Positions 1 through 5,950 of a DNA stretch of 7,597 nt are shown here, in pieces (the stretch's first letter is position 1; the number at the start of each line of letters is the position of its first letter). The DNA lies in contig CALGUM010000033.1 in assembly GCA_937902295.1 (NCBI GenBank), positions 1 through 7,597 of the forward strand, read 5' to 3'. Below the pieces are notes generated by a model, which was given only the letters and a program-made list of their open reading frames with translations, searched no databases and was not told where the DNA came from. Source of the DNA: an uncultured Candidatus Saccharibacteria bacterium. GTDB lineage: Bacteria > Patescibacteriota > Saccharimonadia > Saccharimonadales > Saccharimonadaceae. The position numbers and the translations under genes were made by a program.

Positions 1-1
1 A

Positions 2-268
2 AAAAGCGGTACTGTTGCAGCAGATGTGGCAAAAGCTGTCACTGAAGCAAAAGCTGGTAAGGTAGAATACCGCGTAGACAAGCAAGCGGTCGTACATCTT
101 GCCATCGGTAAAGTTTCATTCGGTGCCGAGAAAATTACAGACAACGCAAAAAGTTTCTTTGATAGTCTCAATTCTCAGAAACCATCGAGTATTAAGGGTA
201 CGTATGTTCGCTCGATCAGCATATCCACCACTATGGGCCCAGGCATAAAAGTAGAAACACACAGCTAA
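2..268 (+). CDS. rplA: 50S ribosomal protein L1, C-terminal part (5' end outside window)
   Basis: L1 is a two-domain protein of the ribosomal L1 stalk that binds 23S rRNA and helps release deacylated tRNA from the E site; in many bacteria it also represses its own operon. The frame is open from base 2 and gives 88 residues before TAA. The sequence [11 protein letters not shown], then [12 protein letters not shown], then IGKVSFG, and the ending STMGPGIKV are the conserved L1 C-terminal half. The family is about 230 residues, so roughly 60 percent of the gene lies to the left. A GTG at 26 is an internal valine codon, not a start. rplK would be expected upstream. A strong terminator follows at once, so the transcript ends here rather than running on to rplJ. 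Identification is secure. Confidence 0.96.
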   Translation, partial: KSGTVAADVAKAVTEAKAGKVEYRVDKQAVVHLAIGKVSFGAEKITDNAKSFFDSLNSQKPSSIKGTYVRSISISTTMGPGIKVETHS

Positions 269-288
269 TCACTGCCTTAACTCTACTT

Positions 289-323
289 ATACACCCGCAG
301 CGTAGCTTGCGGGTGTATTTTTT
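289..323 (+). terminator. Rho-independent terminator of the rplA transcript
   Basis: Bases 289-299 (ATACACCCGCA) pair perfectly with 308-318, an 11-bp stem with an 8-base loop, followed by a run of T at 318-323. It starts 20 bases after the rplA stop and separates the ribosomal transcript from the Nudix-thyA pair. Confidence 0.93.
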
Positions 324-337
324 ATCGGGAGAATATG

Positions 338-346
338 TGCGATACT
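338..346 (+). promoter_or_regulatory. Possible extended -10 promoter for the Nudix-like/thyA pair
   Basis: TGCGATACT holds an extended -10 TG, one base, and GATACT, which matches TATAAT at four of six positions. No good -35 box lies 16-18 bases upstream, where the rplA terminator tail sits. Transcription would start near 353, about 30 bases before the preferred start codon at 383. The position just after a terminator makes a promoter necessary somewhere here, but this exact site is tentative. Confidence 0.35.
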
Positions 347-382
347 AGTAGATAGTAACGCACCATGCGAAAGAGGAGGCTT

Positions 383-892
383 ATGGACACCAGCGACACT
401 GCAAAACCGGCACGAGAAAATTATCCTACCGTAAGTGCAATTATCATTCATGACAACAAGGTGCTGCTGCGCCGAGACGAGCAACGATACAATTGGCTCA
501 CCCCCAATACACACATAGGCATCGAGGAGACGCCCATCGAAGCATTATTTCGTCAGGTTCGTCTCGAGACAGGCTTGCCGCAGAATAACCTGACGGCTCT
601 TTTGCCTTATGTAGACAATTTAACTCTGGAGCGCGACGAGGCTGAGGGCTTTACTCAGCCTCTTCCATTTGACATAGACATCCACAAAGTCGGCCAAGGA
701 AATCATTACCATGTTGATACGGCCTACATACTTGTGAGTACAACAGACGAATTAACACCCGAGGCAGATTCACCTCCAGACCTACAGTGGTTTAGCGAGG
801 AGGAGCTAGGTGACCTCATGATGACCTCTAAGATAACTATTAGCCGTGCCCGCTATGCGCTCAACAAATACAGAGAGAATCCACCAAAATAA
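383..892 (+). CDS. Nudix-superfamily protein with a degenerate Nudix box
   Basis: Nudix proteins usually cleave nucleoside diphosphates linked to another group, using glutamates of the box G-x5-E-x7-RE-U-x-EE-x-G-U. This 169-residue protein has the fold's landmarks: the first strands SAIIIHDNKVLLRR (18-31), the box region at 43-65, and the late PPDLQWFSEEEL segment (131-142) typical of the last strand and helix. The box is eroded. The first glycine is T43, the RE glutamate is Q58 and the first of the paired glutamates is L61; E49, R57, E62 and G64 remain. Metal-dependent hydrolysis may be weakened or lost, so a binding role is possible. I chose ATG 383 because AGAGGAGG (372-379) lies just before it; the in-frame ATG at 365 has no Shine-Dalgarno and would place the purine tract inside the gene. 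thyA follows after 27 bases, probably on the same mRNA. Confidence 0.8.
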   Translation: MDTSDTAKPARENYPTVSAIIIHDNKVLLRRDEQRYNWLTPNTHIGIEETPIEALFRQVRLETGLPQNNLTALLPYVDNLTLERDEAEGFTQPLPFDIDIHKVGQGNHYHVDTAYILVSTTDELTPEADSPPDLQWFSEEELGDLMMTSKITISRARYALNKYRENPPK

Positions 893-919
893 TTACTTTA
901 TTACGAAGAGGGGGAGAGC

Positions 920-1840
920 ATGAAACAATATCTAGAATTACTGCGCGACATACAAACCAATGGCAGCCAAAAAACTGACCGTACAGGCACAGGCACAAAA
1001 AGTGTGTTCGGACGGCAAGTACGCTTCGATCTAGCAGAGGGCTTTCCAGCTATGACCACCAAAAAACTATACTTCAATAGTGTCGTACACGAGCTACTGT
1101 GGTTTTTGTCTGGCACAGGGAACATTGAGTATTTGGCACAGAATAATGTACACATATGGGACGAGTGGCCGTTCAAAGCCTATCTTGAGAAAAATAATTT
1201 GCCTCTACCAGAAGTAAACTCTGAAGAATGGAAGACTCAGATGAAGTCTTTTATAGACCGGATCGCTACAGACCATGAGTTTGCAGTCAAATGGGGAGAT
1301 TTAGGCCCTGTATATGGCGTTCAGTGGCGAAAATGGCCCAACGGCCAGGGAGGTCATATCGATCAGATTGCGCGCGCCATAGACATGATTACGCGTACTC
1401 CAGATAGCCGTCGTATTATTGTGAGCGCATGGAACGTCGCAGAAATTGACGAGATTGTCAAAATCGGGGGTCTACCGCCGTGCCACTCACTGTTTCAATT
1501 TTATGTAGCCAATGACACGCTCAATCTACATTTATACCAACGAAGTGCTGACACATTTCTTGGTGTGCCGTTTAACATTGCGAGCTATTCACTCCTTCTT
1601 GCTATGGTCGCGCAGGTCACTGGCCTTAAAGTGGGAGAATTTGTCCATACTCTCGCCGATACGCACCTGTACCTCAACCATCTGGAGCAAGTCAATGAGC
1701 AGCTTTCGCGCCAGCCACGTGCACTGCCTACGCTATGGCTCAATCCTGATATTACCTCTATAGATGAGTTTACATTCGATGATATTCGTCTGGAAGGTTA
1801 CGACCCCCACCCTCCGATCAAAGCACCGATCGCAGTGTAG
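920..1840 (+). CDS. thyA: Thymidylate synthase
   Basis: ThyA makes dTMP from dUMP using methylene-tetrahydrofolate as both methyl donor and reductant, releasing dihydrofolate in the cytosol. The 306-residue product shows the family landmarks in order: DRTGTGT with the phosphate-binding Arg21, W-D-E-W near 80-83, RRIIVSAWN (164-172), the catalytic cysteine C188 in [11 protein letters not shown], the [13 protein letters not shown] stretch (207-219) with D211 and N219 for substrate recognition, and H249/Y251 in DTHLYLNH. E. coli ThyA has 264 residues; the extra length here lies mainly around 85-125, like the insert known in Lactobacillus casei and similar enzymes. GGGGAG at 911-916 precedes the ATG. 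It probably shares a transcript with the Nudix-like gene. The dihydrofolate it forms would be recycled by FolA encoded about 700 bases downstream on the other strand. Confidence 0.98.
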   Translation: MKQYLELLRDIQTNGSQKTDRTGTGTKSVFGRQVRFDLAEGFPAMTTKKLYFNSVVHELLWFLSGTGNIEYLAQNNVHIWDEWPFKAYLEKNNLPLPEVNSEEWKTQMKSFIDRIATDHEFAVKWGDLGPVYGVQWRKWPNGQGGHIDQIARAIDMITRTPDSRRIIVSAWNVAEIDEIVKIGGLPPCHSLFQFYVANDTLNLHLYQRSADTFLGVPFNIASYSLLLAMVAQVTGLKVGEFVHTLADTHLYLNHLEQVNEQLSRQPRALPTLWLNPDITSIDEFTFDDIRLEGYDPHPPIKAPIAV

Positions 1841-1846
1841 AGCGCA

Positions 1847-1855
1847 TGGTATAAT
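1847..1855 (+). promoter_or_regulatory. Extended -10 promoter for the DUF1771-like gene
   Basis: TGGTATAAT gives a perfect TATAAT at 1850-1855 with the extended TG one base upstream. There is no clear -35 at the usual spacing (CCGATC is at 1827-1832), as is common for extended -10 promoters. It begins seven bases after the thyA stop. Transcription would start near 1862, right at the foot of a hairpin. Confidence 0.75.
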
Positions 1856-1863
1856 ATAAACAA

Positions 1864-1881
1864 TCGCAGCAACCGCTGCGA
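1864..1881 (+). other. Hairpin at the predicted 5' end of the downstream mRNA
   Basis: TCGCAGC (1864-1870) pairs perfectly with GCTGCGA (1875-1881) around the four-base loop AACC. No T-run follows, so it is not an intrinsic terminator. It lies within two or three bases of the predicted transcription start, where such a stem commonly shields an mRNA from 5'-end decay. That role is inference. Confidence 0.5.
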
Positions 1882-1911
1882 GATTCGTTCCTTCATAGAA
1901 TAGGTAATAGG

Positions 1912-2535
1912 ATGACGCATACTGCCGCAATCGAGCAGGGTACGGCAGCTACACCTGCACAGCGTAAAGCGTTCTACGCTCAGCTCTATTTGGCGCATGG
2001 AAATTTTCATGCTGCATCAGTGCGGTACAAAAAGACCGAGGGTATCGACACCAGCAAACTCGATCAGGAATGGAGAGATGCTCGTAAGAAAATGGATGAG
2101 GCCTACAGGGAATCTCAAGAAGCATATCACCGAGGCGACCATTATTATGCACGCAAGTACTCCAGAGAGGGGAGAGTGCATGAAAACGAAGTGTACAACA
2201 TCCGCGTAAGACTTGGTGCCGCAGTCGCCGCCAGAAACGAAGCCAGCCAAATCTATCGAAACGCTCAAAAAAACTATGAAGCCGCAAACAAAACCATAGC
2301 CGAGCTTGCAGGTGTCCCGCACGACCATCTGGAGAATCTACGCGTAGTGTTCAAACCAAATGGAGCAATCAATCTCTATTTTGGCGGACAACACACCGCA
2401 GATGGGCCAGAGCATGGGCACTATTCCATCGATACAGAAGGTAATGTGACATACCTGCGCGAGCAAGGTGCCGAGAGGGGTGCTCATAACTACACAGGCG
2501 AGGGGCAACAACCCAGCTTACCTGCAACCACCTAG
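1912..2535 (+). CDS. Unassigned helical protein with DUF1771-like segment and C-terminal beta region
   Basis: I do not recognise the whole 207-residue protein. Residues about 15-135 are charged, alanine-rich and probably helical. Within this, 55-115 resembles DUF1771, the helical repeat usually found before Smr nuclease domains: SQEAYHRGDHYYARKYSREG followed by a histidine and asparagine-rich helix matches the pattern AYxxGDxxxAxxxSxEGxxH. No Smr domain follows. Instead residues 141-192 look like short strands and turns, with a motif DGPEHGHYSIDTEGNVTY and then RGAHN. There is no signal peptide or membrane segment, so it is probably cytosolic. The start ATG has only weak AGG sequences before it. 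It has its own promoter at 1847-1855 and converges on folA with a shared hairpin between them. Function is unknown; RNA or nucleic acid association is a guess from DUF1771. Confidence 0.8.
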   Translation: MTHTAAIEQGTAATPAQRKAFYAQLYLAHGNFHAASVRYKKTEGIDTSKLDQEWRDARKKMDEAYRESQEAYHRGDHYYARKYSREGRVHENEVYNIRVRLGAAVAARNEASQIYRNAQKNYEAANKTIAELAGVPHDHLENLRVVFKPNGAINLYFGGQHTADGPEHGHYSIDTEGNVTYLREQGAERGAHNYTGEGQQPSLPATT

Positions 2536-2554
2536 CCTACAAAAAGGAAGGAAC

Positions 2555-2588
2555 GAAACCACCCCTAGTGTACTACTGGGGGTGTTTC
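2555..2588. terminator. Shared bidirectional terminator between convergent genes
   Basis: Bases 2555-2569 pair with 2575-2588 in a long stem with one bulged C at 2560 and a five-base loop, GTACT. On the minus strand the hairpin is followed by TTCCTTCCTTTTT-like pyrimidines; on the plus strand it is followed by only weak T-rich sequence. It lies 20 bases past the stop at 2535 and its stem includes the last codons and stop of folA. Confidence 0.75.
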
Positions 2589-3080
2589 AATTTGTGGAGT
2601 CGAGGCGTACGTCACGAACTCATACGCGTACTTGTTGCGCTCATCTGCTTCGTGCCTTTCCCGTGAAGTTTCTAGCCAGATTTCTTGAGAAATCTCTGGA
2701 AAAAAAACTGTTGCTTGAGGAAATTCTGCATCAACTTCAGTGGCATAAATAATATCAATGTCTTTTAACGCATGTTCATAGATCTGACCACCACCAATTA
2801 TTGCCACGTCATTATCGGCGGCATCATATGCAGCCTCAAGCGATGGCACTACTAACACGCCCTCTGGCGCAGCATACCCACTACGGCTCACTACAATATT
2901 TTGTCGCCCAGGCAGCGCCCGACCAATCGATTCGAACGTTTTTCGCCCCATCACAATACTTTTTCCCATAGTAAGTGTTTTAAAATGTGCCAAATCTGCG
3001 GGCAAATCTCGCCCCCACAGTAAGTCATTGTCCGCACCAATACCGTTATTTTTATCATACGCAACAAGAATACTTTTCAT
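2565..3080 (-). CDS. folA: Dihydrofolate reductase
   Basis: FolA reduces dihydrofolate to tetrahydrofolate with NADPH, restoring the cofactor that ThyA oxidises. The 171-residue product covers the usual length plus a short tail. Visible motifs are the NGIG-W loop near 12-22, the catalytic acid D29 in LPADLAHFK, MGRKTFESIGR (44-54) for NADPH binding, LPGRQNIVVSR (56-66), the glycine turn IIGGGQIYE (94-102), and T114 in YATEVDAE, which completes the folate site. GGAGT (3087-3091 on this strand) sits six bases before the ATG, inside the end of the upstream Nudix gene. Only two bases separate the Nudix stop from this start, so translation is probably coupled. The TAG stop lies within the shared terminator stem. 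Identification is secure. Confidence 0.98.
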   Translation of the reverse strand: MKSILVAYDKNNGIGADNDLLWGRDLPADLAHFKTLTMGKSIVMGRKTFESIGRALPGRQNIVVSRSGYAAPEGVLVVPSLEAAYDAADNDVAIIGGGQIYEHALKDIDIIYATEVDAEFPQATVFFPEISQEIWLETSRERHEADERNKYAYEFVTYASTPQIETPPVVH

Positions 3081-3082
3081 AT

Positions 3083-3571
3083 CTATACTCCGCTCGCTTC
3101 GTAATAACCACCAGCCGGGGCATCGTTAAGTAGTAGGCGTTGCACTACCAAGTAGCTTTTTCGACCTAGGGCCAAATCTGCCATATCAGCTAACGGAACC
3201 CAGCGCGCTTCGGCGATTTCTGACTCCTGTAATGTAAGTTCTACTGGACCGTCTTTCATGCGCGTACGAAACACGAAATTAAATCTATCTGGATAATTTT
3301 TATCAGGGGCGGTATACACCACTGCATAAAACTCTACTTCATCAGGCGTCAAGGTAACTCCCACTTCTTCATACACCTCCCGAATCGCTGCGTGCTTGGG
3401 TGATTCGCCTTCGTCAACAATTCCTGCAGGAAATGTCCACTCGTGCTTATATGTTGCCTTTACCATAAGAACCTGGTTGTCAGCATTCAAAATTGCGACA
3501 CAAGCACTAGATTTTTTCTTCGGCTGACTCTTCAACCACTCGCGCGTTTCTTCAGGAGTATATATATGCAT
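3083..3571 (-). CDS. Nudix hydrolase with intact catalytic box
   Basis: A 162-residue Nudix hydrolase, which would cleave a nucleoside diphosphate derivative in a metal-dependent way. The box is canonical: G50 IVDEG E56, then R64 E65 V Y E68 E69 V G71 V72, with every catalytic glutamate present. Strands before it (SACVAILNADNQVLMVK, 22-38) and the ARWVPLADM segment near 126-134 fit the fold. The substrate cannot be read from sequence. Being first in a two-gene unit with folA suggests nucleotide clean-up, a dihydroneopterin triphosphate or dUTP-like role, or simple co-transcription; this is inference. No Shine-Dalgarno precedes ATG 3571, and a TATAAT ends only six bases before it, so the mRNA is probably leaderless. 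It diverges from dcd. Confidence 0.93.
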   Translation of the reverse strand: MHIYTPEETREWLKSQPKKKSSACVAILNADNQVLMVKATYKHEWTFPAGIVDEGESPKHAAIREVYEEVGVTLTPDEVEFYAVVYTAPDKNYPDRFNFVFRTRMKDGPVELTLQESEIAEARWVPLADMADLALGRKSYLVVQRLLLNDAPAGGYYEASGV

Positions 3572-3577
3572 AGTTCA

Positions 3578-3604
3578 ATTATACGTCAGTCAAGACAATA
3601 TCAA
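3578..3604 (-). promoter_or_regulatory. Promoter of the Nudix-folA unit, leaderless start
   Basis: On the minus strand TATAAT occupies 3583-3578 and TTGATA occupies 3604-3599, with a 15-base spacer; the overlapping TTTGAT would give 16. Six bases separate the -10 box from ATG 3571, so transcription should start at or beside the A of the start codon. Confidence 0.62.
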
Positions 3605-3608
3605 AGCA

Positions 3609-3617
3609 TGGTACAAT
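3609..3617 (+). promoter_or_regulatory. Extended -10 promoter of dcd-tmk
   Basis: TGGTACAAT gives TACAAT (five of six) with the extended TG. Transcription would begin near 3624, about 20 bases before ATG 3644. The heptamer CATGGTA occurs here at 3607-3613 and again at 3619-3625. The site lies within 30 bases of the divergent Nudix -10 box. Confidence 0.65.
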
Positions 3618-3643
3618 ACATGGTAGAAATAAAGCGAGGGAAC

Positions 3644-4366
3644 ATGGCAGTATATAGCAACACCGAGATACGGGCGGCGATTAAGGATGACACTATCGTA
3701 TGTCTCCCATTCAATGACAGTCACGTCAGCGAGGCAAGTCTAGATTTTACACTTGGACATTATTTTTATAAACAAGAGTATCAACCAGAATCAAGCGGTG
3801 TGTATAATCCGTTCGATGAGCAAGATGTGGATCGTTATTTCAAGGGACCGCTCGAGGCTATGCCTCACAAACAATGGTGTGACAATCATGGCCTCAAGCC
3901 ATTCAAAAACATTCCTACCGATCATCCTATTATCGTACTTCGGCCTGGTGAGAGAATTCTCGCGCACACACATGAATTTGTAGGAATCCGTGCACATGGT
4001 GGTGCGTGCGAGGTCAAAAGTCGTAGCAGCTGGGGGAGAAATGGTGTCGCAATATGTTTTGATGCTGGCTGGGTTGATCCGGGTTACATCAATCGCATCA
4101 CACTCGAAATCTATAACCTCAACATGCATGAATCTGTTGTATTACCAGTAGGGGAACGGGTCGGCCAACTCATATTCCACAAAACCGGTCCCGTTGACGG
4201 TGATTATAGCGAAGGACGCAAGGGCATGAGTGGAAAATATCAACATACTAGCGACCTAGATGAACTGGTACGAACTTGGCAGCCTTCGCAGATGCTTCCT
4301 CGTGCCTACAAAGATTCGCGGGCAGCTCCAATTTCGATAGAGGGACTACCAAAAGGGCTTAAATAA
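3644..4366 (+). CDS. dcd: dCTP deaminase, extended form (possibly bifunctional with dUTPase)
   Basis: Dcd belongs to the dUTPase-like trimeric family and deaminates dCTP to dUTP; some members also hydrolyse dUTP to dUMP. The 240-residue product begins like the family (YSNTEIRAAI, then SEASLDFTLG at 29-38) and carries SRSSWGRNG (126-134), DAGWVDPGY (140-148) and ITLEIYN (152-158), where E155 is the expected catalytic glutamate. GKYQ (197-200) matches the nucleotide-binding tail. It is longer than the usual 170-200 residues, with extra sequence around 45-95 and a C-terminal tail after 205. ATG 3644 is chosen because GAGGG (3636-3640) precedes it, the protein then starts like its family, and the in-frame ATG at 3620 lies before the predicted transcription start. 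tmk follows after two bases. Confidence 0.92.
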   Translation: MAVYSNTEIRAAIKDDTIVCLPFNDSHVSEASLDFTLGHYFYKQEYQPESSGVYNPFDEQDVDRYFKGPLEAMPHKQWCDNHGLKPFKNIPTDHPIIVLRPGERILAHTHEFVGIRAHGGACEVKSRSSWGRNGVAICFDAGWVDPGYINRITLEIYNLNMHESVVLPVGERVGQLIFHKTGPVDGDYSEGRKGMSGKYQHTSDLDELVRTWQPSQMLPRAYKDSRAAPISIEGLPKGLK

Positions 4367-4368
4367 GC

Positions 4369-4989
4369 ATGAAGGGGAAATATATCGTCATCGAGGGGGC
4401 GGATGGTACGGGCAAATCAACACAACTTGCGCTCCTCGCTGAACACCTTGCATCAAAAAATATTGAGTACGTTGAATTTAGTGAGCCTGATGGCACGCCT
4501 ATCAGCAATGAAATCCGTGCAATTATCAAAAATGGGTCACTTGAGCGCGAGGCAGAAACCAACCTCCTGCTCTTTACTGCTGCTCGCCACGAAATCTGGA
4601 AGCACGTAGCGCTGCCAGCGCTTGAACAAGACAAATGCGTCATCGCGTCGAGAAACTACTACTCAACGTTAGTATATCAAGGGTACGCGGAAGGCCTGAG
4701 TCTCAAATCTATAGAAACCATTACGAGAGAATTTACAGGGGATAGATATGTGAACCCTGACATATCGATGATTCTCTCTCTGCCCGAACATTCGACCCGC
4801 ATGAAGAGAATTAATCATCGCGGAACTCTCAAGAATGTTGACACATTCGAAAATAAAGGCGTAGAATTTCAAGACAAACTACACAGCGGATACTTGTCGT
4901 TAGCTAAGAGCAAAAATATACCCGTTATCGATGCAAACCAATCAATAGACGCGGTTTTTCTCGAGATACTTTCGAAGATACATACTTAA
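4369..4989 (+). CDS. tmk: Thymidylate kinase
   Basis: Tmk phosphorylates dTMP to dTDP with ATP, the step after ThyA. The 206-residue length is normal. The P-loop GADGTGKST (10-18) is intact, followed by SEPDGTPISNEIR (38-50), the dTMP-site region usually written REPGGT, and a lid with R151 in NHRGTL. Two positions are unusual: the phosphate-site arginine of REPGGT is S38, with a D in place of the first G, and the DRY/DRH motif reads S94-R95-N96 before YYSTLVYQG. The rest of that segment fits well, so I still call it Tmk. It starts two bases after dcd, with an AAGGG about 12 bases upstream inside dcd, so translational coupling is likely. Its stop overlaps the stop of the convergent gene. Another deoxynucleoside monophosphate kinase specificity is the main alternative. 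Confidence 0.92.
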   Translation: MKGKYIVIEGADGTGKSTQLALLAEHLASKNIEYVEFSEPDGTPISNEIRAIIKNGSLEREAETNLLLFTAARHEIWKHVALPALEQDKCVIASRNYYSTLVYQGYAEGLSLKSIETITREFTGDRYVNPDISMILSLPEHSTRMKRINHRGTLKNVDTFENKGVEFQDKLHSGYLSLAKSKNIPVIDANQSIDAVFLEILSKIHT

Positions 4990-5780
4990 GTAGTGTTACT
5001 GCTGGGCTGACAGCGACGAAGATATTGTTGAAGTGATATAATTTTATATTCATTTTCTTTATCACGATGAGGAAGAGTTACATAACTGCCTCGAGTCATC
5101 AGTTCAACAACTTGACCATTTTGTTCGCATAATGCGAGAGGCTGTTTAAATACGCCGATTGGTGCGGCACCTGCGACAGGTATCTCTTTATATACTTCTG
5201 GGGCATTCTGGTAACAAACGATGTCTGTCACCCCCAGCTCAGGCCGATCGTGTATCGCTCGGTGAAATGCGCCTAATGTCTTATACGCTTCATGGTGAAA
5301 GTCACGAAGACTCATGCCAAAATGAGTCAACTTTTTAACTTCGATTCCATCAAAATCTTCTGGTAAAGAAGTGAGAATATAGCCTGCTTCGGCCGAATCA
5401 TGGGTACCATAGCACATTTTTTCTAAAATTGAATCGTGCAGCTCGCCTGGTACCACCGTTCCAGATTCAAGATATTCTTGTAGCATCTGTTGACGCACTT
5501 CATTGTGCTGAGAACGATGGTCTATTTGAAATTCAACTTCTTCGAGAACCGCACGCATTACAGCGTCTCGGTGTGGGTAACGTACATCAATTTCTTCTAC
5601 AATTTTACTATTTGTTTCTGATAGCAAGTCTCTCTTAAGTTGCACGGTAAAGTCATCACTGTATACCGAAGGGTCGAATGGAGTAGGTAAGCCTTCGCGA
5701 CTATAATACTCTTCGTAACTCAGCGCTACGCGTTCTTGTGATGGATTCCGCTCGAGGCGTGATGTAGATGATGTCTTCAT
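4986..5780 (-). CDS. Unrecognised 264-residue protein
   Basis: I do not recognise this protein. It is hydrophilic and rather acidic, with no signal peptide, membrane segment or obvious catalytic motif. The first 35 residues are polar and probably flexible; residues about 45-115 look helical (QLKRDLL, VMRAVLEEVEFQIDHRSQHNEVRQQML); the last third has short strands (GVTDIVCYQNAPEVYKEIPVAG, PIGVFKQPLALCEQNGQVVELM) and ends in a basic LQQYLRRCQ. Histidine pairs such as RDFHHEAYKTLGAFHRA at about 160-175 could bind metal, but nothing supports that further. It is real by length, a strong promoter directly upstream and a lack of competing genes. ATG 5780 has AAGG almost touching it, an unusually short spacing, and a predicted leader of only about 10 bases. 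It converges on tmk with a four-base overlap. Confidence 0.8.
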   Translation of the reverse strand: MKTSSTSRLERNPSQERVALSYEEYYSREGLPTPFDPSVYSDDFTVQLKRDLLSETNSKIVEEIDVRYPHRDAVMRAVLEEVEFQIDHRSQHNEVRQQMLQEYLESGTVVPGELHDSILEKMCYGTHDSAEAGYILTSLPEDFDGIEVKKLTHFGMSLRDFHHEAYKTLGAFHRAIHDRPELGVTDIVCYQNAPEVYKEIPVAGAAPIGVFKQPLALCEQNGQVVELMTRGSYVTLPHRDKENEYKIISLQQYLRRCQPSSNTT

Positions 5781-5795
5781 ACCTTGTAACTAATA

Positions 5796-5824
5796 ACTAT
5801 ACCACATTAAAAGAATAATATCAA
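5796..5824 (-). promoter_or_regulatory. Promoter of the unrecognised minus-strand gene
   Basis: Reading the minus strand, TTGATA (5824-5819, five of six to TTGACA), a 17-base spacer and TATAGT (5801-5796) preceded by an extended TG. Transcription should start about 9-10 bases before ATG 5780, leaving almost no leader. Confidence 0.75.
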
Positions 5825-5855
5825 TCACAGGATTTCAGTTAGTTACAGTGTGCTT

Positions 5856-5910
5856 CGTTCACAAAACAGAACGCGCTTGACCCGCTTTTGGTTAGGCAAG
5901 CCAGTGAACG
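5856..5910. repeat. Nested imperfect inverted repeat upstream of the rplJL promoter
   Basis: CGTTCAC (5856-5862) is matched by GTGAACG (5904-5910). Inside, GCTTG (5875-5879) is matched by CAAGC (5897-5901), and ACC (5880-5882) by GGT (5890-5892). The arms are unevenly spaced. It ends two bases before the -35 box at 5913. It could be an operator or a chance arrangement. Confidence 0.35.
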
Positions 5911-5912
5911 TG

Positions 5913-5941
5913 TTGACATTTTTACTGACGTGCTCTATAAT
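5913..5941 (+). promoter_or_regulatory. Consensus sigma70-type promoter of rplJL
   Basis: TTGACA (5913-5918), a 17-base spacer and TATAAT (5936-5941): both boxes match the consensus fully. Transcription should start near 5948, just ahead of the L10 leader fold. This is the strongest promoter in the window, as expected for a ribosomal protein unit. Confidence 0.9.
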
Positions 5942-5950
5942 CCTCTAGGA

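Noticed and set aside
365..382. ATG 365 as start of the Nudix-like gene
   Set aside because: It lacks a Shine-Dalgarno, and the strong purine tract at 372-379 sits before ATG 383.
1864..1881. Terminator for thyA
   Set aside because: The stem is short and is followed by mixed sequence without a T-run.
2468..2752. Possible small plus-strand gene across the end of the DUF1771-like gene and folA
   Set aside because: It overlaps two better supported genes, crosses a terminator hairpin and has no family features.
3443..3643. Much longer dcd start reaching back across the divergent Nudix gene
   Set aside because: The upstream codons lie antisense to a gene with a perfect Nudix box and before the predicted dcd promoter; the family N-terminus begins at 3644.
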